Shown here piece after piece: positions 15,811 to 24,081 of a stretch of 64,000 bases of DNA. This DNA is from Flavobacterium sp. Root901. GTDB lineage: Bacteria > Bacteroidota > Bacteroidia > Flavobacteriales > Flavobacteriaceae. The notes beneath the pieces were generated by a model. The model was not told the origin of the DNA. It was given only the letters and a program-made list of their open reading frames with translations, and ran no database searches. The stretch is from positions 134,296-198,295 of the forward strand of contig NZ_LMJB01000010.1 in NCBI RefSeq assembly GCF_001429765.1, read 5' to 3'. Position numbers and translations under genes: made by a program. Each line of letters starts with the position of its first letter. The stretch's first letter is position 1.

Positions 15811-16398
15811 TTATCGGTATTTATCATTCAGTCCAATATTTTCTAAAATCATTGGGATAACTTTTTCAATTCTCGAAATCTTAGTTTTTTCCTGTTTAGC
15901 GCTTTCAATATATTCTAAAAACTCATATTGTTTATAGGGACTAAACTTTTGAAAAGCTGCTGCTAAAGCCGGATTTTTGTCCATTTCGGCATTAAGAAGT
16001 TCTGAAACTATTGTTTCTTTTTTGGAAGGTTTTATAACTTTTCCCTGCTTTTCATTTTCAATAGCTTCTTTTATGTATTCTAAAATTGCGGCTTCGTCTA
16101 TTTCTTCTATAGAAGCAAAACGCCACTGTCTCAAAGATTTTGTGCGGTCTTCCTGAGCATTAATTAATTTCTTTTTTTCATCTTTTAGGAAAACGCCATT
16201 AAAAAACCACAAAGCAAAATATTCCTTAAATCCGCCAATTCCAACAACATTTCTTTTATCATAAACATACACAGTTCCGCCCCATTTTGTGGTTTCAGTC
16301 AGCTCTGTTTTGTCAATAATTGTTTTCAGGCGAACCAATTCCTCTTCCCATTGCCCGCCATATTTCCACATGCCTTTATTTTCGGATTTTGTTTCCAA
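15811..16398 (-). CDS. DUF1801 / YdeI-like protein
   Basis: A 195-residue protein. The N-terminal half (WGGTVYVYDKRNVVGIGGFKEYFALWFFNGVFL) is a DUF1801 domain; the C-terminal half (NPALAAAFQKFSPYKQYEFLEYIESAKQEKTKISRIEKVIPMI) is the YdeI/OmpD-associated helical tail. Function not known. The frame's first start is a TTG directly abutting the TAA of pepT (TAATTG), which suggests translational coupling; the next candidate is the ATG of Met10 at 16371. Confidence 0.75.
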   Translation of the reverse strand: METKSENKGMWKYGGQWEEELVRLKTIIDKTELTETTKWGGTVYVYDKRNVVGIGGFKEYFALWFFNGVFLKDEKKKLINAQEDRTKSLRQWRFASIEEIDEAAILEYIKEAIENEKQGKVIKPSKKETIVSELLNAEMDKNPALAAAFQKFSPYKQYEFLEYIESAKQEKTKISRIEKVIPMILENIGLNDKYR

Positions 16399-17676
16399 TT
16401 ATTTTCTTTTTTTAGAATTTTCAGCTGCTTCAAAAAATCCCGGAATTGCAGTAAGTTCAGCAATTTTAACAATTACTTCTGTTGCTTTTTGAATACTTTC
16501 TGCGGGAACATATTCGTATTTTCCATGGAAATTGTGTCCTCCCGCAAAGATATTTGGGCAAGGCAATCCCATGAAGGATAACTGCGAACCATCAGTCCCG
16601 CCGCGAATAGGTTTTATAATTGGTTTGATGTTTAATTCTCTCATCGCTTTTTCGGCAATATCTACAATATATTTTACAGGAAGTACTTTTTCCTTCATAT
16701 TGTAATATTGATCTTTAATTTCTGCAATTACAATATCTTCACCGAATTTCTTCGCAAATTTTTTATTGAATTTTTTTGCGATTTTAAGAATGAGTTCTTT
16801 TCGGTTTTCGAATTTCTTTTTGTTGTGATCGCGAATAATCAGTTCCAAAACAGTTTCTTCAATATTTCCTTTAATATGATGAACATGAAAAAATCCTTCG
16901 TAACCTTTTGTTTCCTGAGGAGTTTCTCCTTTTGGAAGCTCGTTGATAAATTCGTTTGCTAAAAGCATAGAATTGATCATTTTTCCTTTTGCATAACCCG
17001 GGTGAACGCTTTTTCCTTTAAAAGTGATTTTAGCGCCTGCAGCATTAAAATTTTCATATTCTAATTCGCCAATCTGGCTGCCATCCATTGTATAAGCCCA
17101 TTGCGCGCCGAACTTCTCCACATCAAAATGATGCGCGCCACGGCCAATTTCTTCATCCGGAGTAAAACCAATTCTGATTTTACCATGCTTAATTTCAGGA
17201 TGTTGAATCAAATATTCCATTGCAGAAACAATTTCTGTAATTCCGGCTTTATCATCGGCACCTAATAAGGTTGTTCCGTCTGTTGTAATAATGGTCTGAC
17301 CTTTATATTGTAATAAATCTTTAAAGTAGTCTGGAGAAAGAATTATGTTTTTTTCTGCGTTTAGCACAATATCTTTTCCGTCATAATTTTCTACAATCTG
17401 CGGTTTGACATTTGCTCCGCTTAAATCCGGTGAAGTGTCAAAATGTGAAACAAATCCAATTGTTGGAACTTCGTGGTCGACATTGCTCGGCAGAGTTGCC
17501 ATGATATAAGCTTTGTCATCTATAGTAACATCCTGCAGTCCAATTGTTTTTAGTTCTTCTACTAATTTATTGGCCAGATTCCATTGTTTCTCTGTACTTG
17601 GGGTTGTTTTTGAATTCGGATCTGATTCAGTATCAATTGTTACATAACTGATAAAACGATCTATGATATGTTGCAT
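16399..17676 (-). CDS. pepT: Peptidase T (tripeptide aminopeptidase)
   Basis: A 425-residue M20 metallopeptidase. Zinc ligands and catalytic residues are where PepT has them: His78 and catalytic Asp80 in SHFDTSPD, Asp141 in GADDKAG, Glu175/Glu176 in TPDEEIGRG, Asp198 in MDGSQIGELEYE, and a late His in GGHNFHG. It removes the N-terminal residue from tripeptides in the cytoplasm. The DUF1801 gene follows with no gap. Confidence 0.95.
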   Translation of the reverse strand: MQHIIDRFISYVTIDTESDPNSKTTPSTEKQWNLANKLVEELKTIGLQDVTIDDKAYIMATLPSNVDHEVPTIGFVSHFDTSPDLSGANVKPQIVENYDGKDIVLNAEKNIILSPDYFKDLLQYKGQTIITTDGTTLLGADDKAGITEIVSAMEYLIQHPEIKHGKIRIGFTPDEEIGRGAHHFDVEKFGAQWAYTMDGSQIGELEYENFNAAGAKITFKGKSVHPGYAKGKMINSMLLANEFINELPKGETPQETKGYEGFFHVHHIKGNIEETVLELIIRDHNKKKFENRKELILKIAKKFNKKFAKKFGEDIVIAEIKDQYYNMKEKVLPVKYIVDIAEKAMRELNIKPIIKPIRGGTDGSQLSFMGLPCPNIFAGGHNFHGKYEYVPAESIQKATEVIVKIAELTAIPGFFEAAENSKKRK

Positions 17677-17748
17677 TTCTATTTCTTTTTAGCAAATATA
17701 GGCATTTTTTTTAGCAGGTATATTTTGAGGTTTATCTTCAAAAAAATT

Positions 17749-17778
17749 AAAAAGGATTCTGTTTAAAGAATCCTTTTT
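17749..17778 (-). terminator. Terminator of the FGE-like gene
   Basis: AAAAAGGATTC (17749-17759) pairs with GAATCCTTTTT (17768-17778): an 11-bp stem with T-run in the minus direction. Confidence 0.85.
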
Positions 17779-17797
17779 AATCGTGTTTTTTATCTCT

Positions 17798-18940
17798 TTA
17801 AATGCTTTTTACACATCTAAAACCCAGATGATTGGCTGCAGATCGGACTTCTCCTTTTCCTCTTGTTCCCACCATGTATCGTGTACAATATTGATCTGTA
17901 CATAAAAAGGAACCGCCGCGGTGTACTCTTTTTATTTCACTTGGATCTTTTGGATCATTATATGCATCGGGTCCCTGCGGATTTCTGGCTACTTTTCCGC
18001 TTTCGCTTAATGTTTTGTAATAATCAACGCTGTACCAGTCATTTGTCCATTCCCAGACATTTCCGGCAACATCATATAAACCGTAAGCATTTGGAGCATA
18101 TTGGGCAACCGGAGCAATACCTTTAAAACCATCTTCTCCGGTATCGCCATCTTTTATCGGAAAATGTCCCTGATAGATATTAGCCTGAAATTTTCCTTTA
18201 GGCTTTAAAATATTTCCCCAGGCATAAATTTCTCCGGTTTTCCCGCCTCTTGCCGCAAATTCCCATTCGGCTTCAGTCGGAAGTCTTTTTCCAGCCCATT
18301 TTGCGTAAGCAGCAGCATCTTCATATGTGATATGTACAACCGGATATTTTTCTTTTCCTTTAATAGAACTTTGAGGTCCAAGCGGATGTCTCCAGTCGGT
18401 TCCGCCTACGTAAGACCACCATTGCAGGTAATTGTTTAAATTGACCGCAGATGGAGTGGGAGTAAATATTACTGAACCTGTAATTAAATCTTCTTCGGCA
18501 GCTGTTGGAAATTCTTCTTTAGTAGGTTTTTGTTCTGCAACTGTAATATAACCCGTTGCTTTTACAAATTTGTCATATTCTTCATTTGTAACTTCAGTTT
18601 TGTCCATATAATATCCATCAACATAAACACGATGAATAGGAGCAGCGTCTTTAGTTACTCCTGACAAACTGCATAAACTTTCATCTTCAACATTGCTTCC
18701 CATAGAGAATTCACCGCCCGGAATCCAAACCATTCCTTCTGGAGCTTTTCCGTTTGGTTTATTTTTGTTTTCGATTGTAGGTTTAAATGCCGATGCATCA
18801 GCAGGATTTGGAGTTTCATGACATTCCATTGCCGTTTCCTTAATTTTTTCTTTTGGTGTAATCAGTTTTGTTACGCCATAAGTAATTGAAATTATGGAGA
18901 TTGTTAATATTGCGAAAATCCAAAAGGTTTTATTTTTCAT
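17798..18940 (-). CDS. Formylglycine-generating-enzyme family protein, membrane-anchored
   Basis: A 380-residue SUMF1/FGE-fold protein with an N-terminal membrane anchor (residues 6-25), so facing the periplasm. The domain runs from MVWIPGGEFSMGS to GFRCVKSI. It keeps both copper-binding catalytic cysteines of true FGE as Cys347-x4-Cys352 (LCTDQYCTRY), the pair most FGE-fold relatives lack. Its expected role is oxidising a Cys of CxPxR in sulfatases to formylglycine. No sulfatase is in the window, so the substrate must lie elsewhere. A -7-like box lies at 18980-18987. Confidence 0.88.
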   Translation of the reverse strand: MKNKTFWIFAILTISIISITYGVTKLITPKEKIKETAMECHETPNPADASAFKPTIENKNKPNGKAPEGMVWIPGGEFSMGSNVEDESLCSLSGVTKDAAPIHRVYVDGYYMDKTEVTNEEYDKFVKATGYITVAEQKPTKEEFPTAAEEDLITGSVIFTPTPSAVNLNNYLQWWSYVGGTDWRHPLGPQSSIKGKEKYPVVHITYEDAAAYAKWAGKRLPTEAEWEFAARGGKTGEIYAWGNILKPKGKFQANIYQGHFPIKDGDTGEDGFKGIAPVAQYAPNAYGLYDVAGNVWEWTNDWYSVDYYKTLSESGKVARNPQGPDAYNDPKDPSEIKRVHRGGSFLCTDQYCTRYMVGTRGKGEVRSAANHLGFRCVKSI

Positions 18941-18979
18941 GATACTATTTTTTTAACGGTATGGTTTGTCAAGCAAAAT

Positions 18980-18987
18980 CAAAAGTA
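18980..18987 (-). promoter_or_regulatory. Candidate -7 box (TACTTTTG, minus)
   Basis: TAnnTTTG on the minus strand, 39 nt upstream of the FGE-like ATG. Confidence 0.4.
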
Positions 18988-19046
18988 TAAAAATAACTTT
19001 TATAGTTATACTAATTTTATAGAATTAATAAAATATAATTATTTTG

Positions 19047-19991
19047 TTATTTATCTGCTTCTACCAACACAACTTCGTACTTATCTTTTCCGTCTACTTG
19101 TACAGGCTGGTAATACGTTTCGCCAAACTTAACATATTTTACATCTCCAATTGTAACTTCTTTGCCGCCTTCCGGTAAATTATCTACCACTGTTCCTGCA
19201 GTTGGCGGTACAACTTTGTACGAGCTGCCATCTTTTTCATAATAGGTTCCGCCGTAGTAATAGTTATTTACTGTTCCTGTATTGACTGTCTGCGCTCCAC
19301 TCGGAATGTTATTGACTGTTCCTCCAACCGGAGCGGGAACAGCTGTATAACCTCCGTTTGATGGTGCATACCAAACGCCCTGATCATAATGATATTGCGT
19401 GTTTTCGACACTAACGACAATTGCAGTTACGGCCAGTGTTGCTACAAAAAATCCCCACGGATGCCAAACCGGCCCATAATAAAACGGTCTGTATGGATGG
19501 AAATAATACGGGTGATAGGCATGATATCTGTAACCGCCATACACATATGGAGGACGAGCATATACCACTGTAGTATTTCGTCTCACGACGGTATTTCTGT
19601 TGTTATTTATGTTTATATCTCTGCTTCTGTCAACATTTCTGGTATTTCCGCTGATATTAGTATTTCGGTTACCGGAATTTCGTATGTCATTGTTAGAATT
19701 ATTGTTTCGGTTATTAATTTTTGTATTAGAACCATTTGCAGGTCGGGTAACTTTAGTTCCTGATCCATCAGAACCTGGTCTTGTTACTGCCGGCCGTGAT
19801 TGATTGGCAGGTCTGGACTGATTAGCCGGTTTTGATTGATGTGCCGGTCTTGACTGTCCAGCTCCTCCGGCTCTGTGTACGCCGCCTCCGCCTGCACGGC
19901 GTTGTGCTATGCTGTCAATAGAAATCAAAAAAAACGATCCCGCCAGACATATTACCGCTGCTTTTCTTATTTTTTTAATTATGTTTTTCAT
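19047..19991 (-). CDS. DUF6515-like surface/periplasmic protein
   Basis: A 314-residue exported protein: signal peptide (ICLAGSFFLISIDSIAQ), then a low-complexity Gly/Arg/Asn region with SRPANQ repeats and RNT/NNN runs (35-140), a Tyr/Pro/His-rich stretch (YHPYYFHPYRPFYYGP), a hydrophobic segment at 181-194, and three similar beta modules each with a GTV(N/D)N(I/L)P-type start. This resembles DUF6515 proteins of Bacteroidota. Function unknown; the repeats suggest an envelope-exposed structural role. Confidence 0.65.
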   Translation of the reverse strand: MKNIIKKIRKAAVICLAGSFFLISIDSIAQRRAGGGGVHRAGGAGQSRPAHQSKPANQSRPANQSRPAVTRPGSDGSGTKVTRPANGSNTKINNRNNNSNNDIRNSGNRNTNISGNTRNVDRSRDININNNRNTVVRRNTTVVYARPPYVYGGYRYHAYHPYYFHPYRPFYYGPVWHPWGFFVATLAVTAIVVSVENTQYHYDQGVWYAPSNGGYTAVPAPVGGTVNNIPSGAQTVNTGTVNNYYYGGTYYEKDGSSYKVVPPTAGTVVDNLPEGGKEVTIGDVKYVKFGETYYQPVQVDGKDKYEVVLVEADK

Positions 19992-20058
19992 TTCCAGTGT
20001 TTTAGTTCGTATAAAGTTATTAAAAAAAGAATTTATATGGAATAAAGAAGTAAGAATT

Positions 20059-21276
20059 TTACAGTGAAATATCCCATTGAATCCTAAAGCGCCAGCCTTG
20101 TTCTAAAGGAAGTGTTTTATCCTGAAAAGTAAAATAACTTACCTCAGAAGTGAGTTTGTTTTTATGTCCTTTAAAAAACCAGTTAAAAGCAAGTGTAGAT
20201 TCATCTTGTCTATTTTGTCTTATAGAATTATCCGGTCTGTAAGCTGCGTGTCTTCCGGCCATTTCTAAATGTTTTGGCCACCATTCAAAAACATTATGAA
20301 AAAAATATCCCGCCTGAACATAATATCCTTTTAATGTAGTGGTATCGTCGTTGTTCAATTTATCAATGATCTCTTTAGTATGCCATTCGCTCTGCCATGA
20401 AAAACCACGATACATAAAAGCAGTTTCTAGATTCCATTGATTGACCCTGTATTGGCCGGGCAGACCATTTTCATAACCGTCTAATGAACCTCCGCCAGCC
20501 TGCGAAAATCGTGTATACGGACTTCGGTTGGTAATTGCAGAAAAAGCAATAATAGGAGTAGGTTTTTCATGAAACTCTAAGTCACATCCTTCAAAATCCA
20601 AAAATCTTCCAAGGAAATTCCACTGTGCTCTTCCAAAATACATTAATTTTCCATCATCATTTGCAGTACTTCCGCGTCCGGTTCCGGTTAATGCGGCAAA
20701 CCAATAATTAAAATCGGCAATACCTGAACCTTTTAGATGCCCATAAACTTCAACTCCTAATTGTCTGTCAACGGTAAAAGGCCTATTAATCAAGGATCGT
20801 TCTACCATTTGCTGTTCGCCGCTGCTAATAAAACGTTCACGGGTAAATTCTGTTTTCCATTGTCCGGCTTTAAAACTCAGCCAATCCCATTTTTCTATCA
20901 TAATTCTAAAATCCAGCAGATTGGACTGACTCAATTCGTATTCCCAATAATATTTAAGCCAGGGTTCAAACGCGTGTCCGCCAATTTTCAGTCTGGCCCT
21001 GTTTATCTTAAAAGTAGTCTGCGCATCCTGACTGTAATCATCGTAAGTCAGAGGATCTGCATCATATGGCGTAGAAAATCGAAACTGCAGCCGGCTTTGT
21101 AATTGAAACAAAAATTTATTATCTCTGGTTTGAAGTTCAATTCCTTTGCTTCCGTAACTTACATTCATTAGTTTAGTCGTATCTTTTTCCTGTGCTGATC
21201 CCTTAAAACTGATCACAATTAGTAGTACTGAAATGAAATTTTTAAAATTATATATGGTTTTATCTGCCTTATACAT
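20059..21276 (-). CDS. Phosphate-selective porin (OprO/OprP family)
   Basis: A 405-residue outer-membrane barrel with a signal peptide ending near FKGSAQ. SRLQFRF, FKINRARLKIGG, YYWEYELSQ, DFRIMIEKW and GQWKTEFTRER are the opening strands of the OprP-like family. The C-terminal residue pattern (FRIQWDISL) fits barrel insertion. The family binds anions such as phosphate or pyrophosphate; the specificity loop is not readable here. A -7 box sits at 21306-21313. Confidence 0.85.
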   Translation of the reverse strand: MYKADKTIYNFKNFISVLLIVISFKGSAQEKDTTKLMNVSYGSKGIELQTRDNKFLFQLQSRLQFRFSTPYDADPLTYDDYSQDAQTTFKINRARLKIGGHAFEPWLKYYWEYELSQSNLLDFRIMIEKWDWLSFKAGQWKTEFTRERFISSGEQQMVERSLINRPFTVDRQLGVEVYGHLKGSGIADFNYWFAALTGTGRGSTANDDGKLMYFGRAQWNFLGRFLDFEGCDLEFHEKPTPIIAFSAITNRSPYTRFSQAGGGSLDGYENGLPGQYRVNQWNLETAFMYRGFSWQSEWHTKEIIDKLNNDDTTTLKGYYVQAGYFFHNVFEWWPKHLEMAGRHAAYRPDNSIRQNRQDESTLAFNWFFKGHKNKLTSEVSYFTFQDKTLPLEQGWRFRIQWDISL

Positions 21277-21305
21277 ATTCTGGGGTTGTATGGAATCTGA
21301 TTCTT

Positions 21306-21313
21306 CAAAATTA
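21306..21313 (-). promoter_or_regulatory. Candidate -7 box (TAATTTTG, minus)
   Basis: TAnnTTTG match 29 nt upstream of the porin ATG. Confidence 0.45.
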
Positions 21314-21489
21314 GAATATATGCTTTCGAAGCAAGTGTTTAAAAGGTTTGAATTGGTTTCATATTATAATTTGCAACCTAAAAGGCATGTTTTGAGAAAG
21401 TTTTTTTGAATTTAGCCTTTAGCAGAAGAATAGAACAAATTTGAAAGTATTTGTTTTTGTAAAAAAGCACCTTTTTAAACTATAATATT

Positions 21490-21497
21490 TAAATTTG
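21490..21497 (+). promoter_or_regulatory. Candidate -7 box (TAAATTTG) of pyrD
   Basis: TAnnTTTG match 28 nt before the pyrD ATG; no -33 box at a normal distance. Confidence 0.45.
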
Positions 21498-21525
21498 CAA
21501 CCGAAAAAAACACAACACAACTTTT

Positions 21526-22560
21526 ATGTATAAATTGATAATCCGTCCGATACTTTTTTGGTTTGATCCTGAAAAAGTCCATTACTTTACTTTTTCATTC
21601 GTTAAATTCATTTCAAAAATTCCCGGATTTTCATCAATCATAAGATCGATTTATGAAGTAAAAGATCCCCGATTGGAAAGAGAAGTTTTTGGAATTAAAT
21701 TCAAAAATCCAGTTGGACTTGCCGCAGGTTTTGATAAAGATGCCAAACTTTACAAAGAGTTAGGAAACTTTGGTTTTGGTTTCATTGAAATTGGAACTGT
21801 AACTCCGGTTGGGCAGGAAGGAAATCCTAAAAAACGTTTATTCCGTTTAAAAGAAGATCAGGCGATTATTAACCGAATGGGTTTTAATAACGGAGGCGTT
21901 CTGGATGCCGTTGAACGTTTGAAAAATAATTCGGGTGTTTTAATTGGAGGAAATATCGGAAAGAATAAAGTAACACCAAACGAAGATGCGGTTAAAGATT
22001 ATATTATTTGTTTTGACGCACTTTTTAATCATGTAGATTATTTTGTAGTAAATGTGAGTTCGCCAAATACTCCAAATTTACGAGCATTACAAGACAAAGA
22101 ACCTTTAACAGCTTTACTTCAAACACTGCAAAACAGAAATGTTGAAAAGCAAAAGACAAGTACTCAAAAAGTAAAACCAATTCTTTTAAAAATTGCGCCT
22201 GATCTTACAGATGAGCAGTTATTAGATATTATTGATATAGTAAAAACTACAGGAATTGCAGGTGTAATTGCAACCAATACTACTATTTCCAGAGAAGGTC
22301 TTCAATCTCAAAATCAATCAGAAACAGGAGGTTTATCCGGAAAACCATTAACGAAACGCGCTACAGAAGTAATTCGTTTTCTTTCGGAAAAAAGTAATAA
22401 GGCATTTCCGATTATTGGAGTGGGAGGAATTCACTCTGCTGATGATGCAGTCGAAAAATTAAACGCAGGAGCCAGTTTGGTGCAATTATATACAGGTTTT
22501 ATTTATGAAGGACCGGCACTGATAAAAGCAATCAACAAAAAGGTTTTAAGGCAATTGTAA
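21526..22560 (+). CDS. pyrD: Quinone-dependent dihydroorotate dehydrogenase (class 2)
   Basis: A 344-residue class 2 DHODH: N-terminal helical membrane-association region (1-45), then the FMN barrel with NPVGLAAGFDKDA, EIGTVTPVGQEGNP, NRMGFNN, VNVSSPNTPNLR, KIAPDL, ATNTTISR, GGLSGKP and GVGGI. It oxidises dihydroorotate with quinone in pyrimidine synthesis at the inner face of the membrane. Its stop overlaps the 3' end of the convergent DUF3307 gene by 15 nt. Confidence 0.96.
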   Translation: MYKLIIRPILFWFDPEKVHYFTFSFVKFISKIPGFSSIIRSIYEVKDPRLEREVFGIKFKNPVGLAAGFDKDAKLYKELGNFGFGFIEIGTVTPVGQEGNPKKRLFRLKEDQAIINRMGFNNGGVLDAVERLKNNSGVLIGGNIGKNKVTPNEDAVKDYIICFDALFNHVDYFVVNVSSPNTPNLRALQDKEPLTALLQTLQNRNVEKQKTSTQKVKPILLKIAPDLTDEQLLDIIDIVKTTGIAGVIATNTTISREGLQSQNQSETGGLSGKPLTKRATEVIRFLSEKSNKAFPIIGVGGIHSADDAVEKLNAGASLVQLYTGFIYEGPALIKAINKKVLRQL

Positions 22561-23262
22561 AAGAAGTGCCTGAACAATTATTCCGGCAAGTATTGCAATT
22601 CCGAAACTAATTAAAGTACCAATTAAAACATACTCAGTCAGTTTTCTGTCTTTAGCTTCTTTTAAATCGCCAAATCTAAAAATAGATTTTGCGGCCAGTA
22701 AAAAACCAATCGCTTCAAAATGTCCGGTTAAGATAAAGCCAAAAACAAATAAGCGCTCTAAAATACCAATATAATTTCCGGCAGCTATCAGAGAATTATC
22801 CTGATAGCTGTTTTGGTTTTCAGGTTCCCATATTGAAATAATGGTTTTGATGAAAATAGAAGCTGGTTTGGTCAGCAGTAAAACTCCCGTTATTAAAATC
22901 CAGAATTCATTATTCTGCCAAAAATATATTATACCCTTATTTTGATATAAAAGCACAACGCCGGTTAAAACCAAAACATGAGCAATTTGATCTACAACAA
23001 ACCAGGTGCGTTTTGTTTTGCTTTTTTGAAAATTCAGCTTGATTAAATCTATAATGCCATGCGTAACAGCAATTAAAAAGGCGTACGGAATAAAATTTAT
23101 TTCGCCTGATAAAATTGCTGCTAAAACAGCATGAAGCAAAACATGAAGATACAGGTAAATACTTTTATGTTTTTTAATCTCTTTATCAGCAACCCATGAA
23201 TTAGGCTGCCAGATAAAATCGCCTAATAAATGTGCCAGAAATAGTTTTATAAATAAAATCAT
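22546..23262 (-). CDS. DUF3307 polytopic membrane protein
   Basis: A 238-residue protein with about 6-7 hydrophobic segments. Conserved-looking polar residues occur as i/i+4 pairs in the first helices: His11-Asp15 (AHLLGDFIWQ), His40-His44 (HVLLH), His68-Asp72 (THGIID) and Asp91-His95 (DQIAH). That spacing puts each pair on one helix face and would suit a metal site within the membrane, as in YdjM-type predicted membrane hydrolases; this is inference. It overlaps satD by 4 nt (ATGA), a pairing I recall as recurrent between DUF3307 and SatD proteins. Its 3' end overlaps convergent pyrD by 15 nt. Confidence 0.85.
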   Translation of the reverse strand: MILFIKLFLAHLLGDFIWQPNSWVADKEIKKHKSIYLYLHVLLHAVLAAILSGEINFIPYAFLIAVTHGIIDLIKLNFQKSKTKRTWFVVDQIAHVLVLTGVVLLYQNKGIIYFWQNNEFWILITGVLLLTKPASIFIKTIISIWEPENQNSYQDNSLIAAGNYIGILERLFVFGFILTGHFEAIGFLLAAKSIFRFGDLKEAKDRKLTEYVLIGTLISFGIAILAGIIVQALLLQLP

Positions 23263-23879
23263 AAAGCGGTAAGTTGTTTTATTTGTTTTCTAAAATAACG
23301 ATCTAAATTTATTACCAGATCGAACTGTGCCCGTTTTTGTCTTCGGCTTACAGCTGCCTGATTTATACCTAATTTTTGTCCTAATTCTTCCTGTGAAAGG
23401 CTTGGGTTTTCTATAGCCTTTGCCACAAATTCAGCCGATTGTGCCAGCCAGTTATCCATAAAAGTCAAAGCGAGCTGAAGCATTAAATTTAATTTTTCAT
23501 CAAAATCAGAATCTCCCGTTCGCATCGCCAGCGTTATTTTTTGTTTTTTTAAAGTTTCAAAAAGTTCTCCTGAATTTACAAAAGCAGTTCCGTTGCTTTC
23601 TGATATTTTCCCGGCATTATGTGTTTTACTGCCCAAACCAATACTCATTCTTGCATCAGATTTTATGGCCCTTAAGTGTGCTTTAATTAAAATGGCAGTC
23701 AGCAAAACATCTTCAGGATTTTTAACTTCAATTTGAAATTCATCTCCCCGATATATTTCCCAGTCGCTTGGGTTTTTACCAAGCGGAGATAAGATTTTTT
23801 TCAAATCTTCGACCCAATGCTGAGATTCCTGTTGTCTTGAACCAATTATGTCGCCTGTAATTACACTAGTCATAATCAA
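23259..23879 (-). CDS. satD: SatD-family protein with C-terminal HTH
   Basis: A 206-residue protein. The N-terminal part (SVITGDIIGSR, with Asp10) and YRGDEFQIEV (44-48 RGDEF) match the SatD family, named from a Streptococcus acid-tolerance locus. Asp10 on a first strand plus a GDEF hairpin resembles the metal-binding layout of GGDEF/palm cyclases; that is my inference. Residues 160-206 hold a helix-turn-helix (SLSQEELGQKLGINQAAVSR) with a basic follow-up. It probably binds DNA, and four dyads lie just upstream (23907-24008). First gene of a two-gene operon with DUF3307. Met3 is an alternative start. Confidence 0.8.
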   Translation of the reverse strand: MIMTSVITGDIIGSRQQESQHWVEDLKKILSPLGKNPSDWEIYRGDEFQIEVKNPEDVLLTAILIKAHLRAIKSDARMSIGLGSKTHNAGKISESNGTAFVNSGELFETLKKQKITLAMRTGDSDFDEKLNLMLQLALTFMDNWLAQSAEFVAKAIENPSLSQEELGQKLGINQAAVSRRQKRAQFDLVINLDRYFRKQIKQLTAL

Positions 23880-23906
23880 ATATAATTAAAAAATAATAAA
23901 ACTTCT

Positions 23907-24008
23907 ATTACAAATATAAGTAATATTATTTATTATTACGTTTTTTGGTAATAATTATGTTTATTACTTTTTTTGGTAATAATTTCTTGTATTACTATAT
24001 ATTGTAAT
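23907..24008. repeat. Four ATTAC-N8-GTAAT dyads at exact 28-bp pitch
   Basis: Dyads at 23907-23924, 23935-23952, 23963-23980 and 23991-24008. Each is ATTAC, eight variable bases, GTAAT; spacers are 10 AT-rich bases. Copies 2 and 3 extend to TTATTAC/GTAATAA. Start-to-start distance is 28 bp in all three steps. The array fills the gap between satD (minus) and the HMG-CoA lyase gene (plus). The satD-proximal dyad covers the -7 box of satD. It reads as an operator array for a dimeric DNA-binding protein. Confidence 0.85.
23911..23918 (-). promoter_or_regulatory. Candidate -7 box of satD (TATATTTG, minus), inside dyad 1
   Basis: TAnnTTTG on the minus strand, 31 nt from the satD ATG, lying within the first dyad. 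A protein bound there would block the promoter. Confidence 0.55.
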
Positions 24009-24081
24009 AATTCTGATTCAGGAAAATTATCTTTTATATCTTTAAAAAAGGAACTAACTTAGCCTTACAAAAGAATAAGCT

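Noticed and set aside
23907..24008. Reading the 28-bp-pitch array as a CRISPR or as replication iterons
   Set aside because: There are only four units, the conserved part is a short dyad rather than a repeat with unique spacers, no cas genes are near, and no replication initiator or plasmid gene is present. An operator array fits better.
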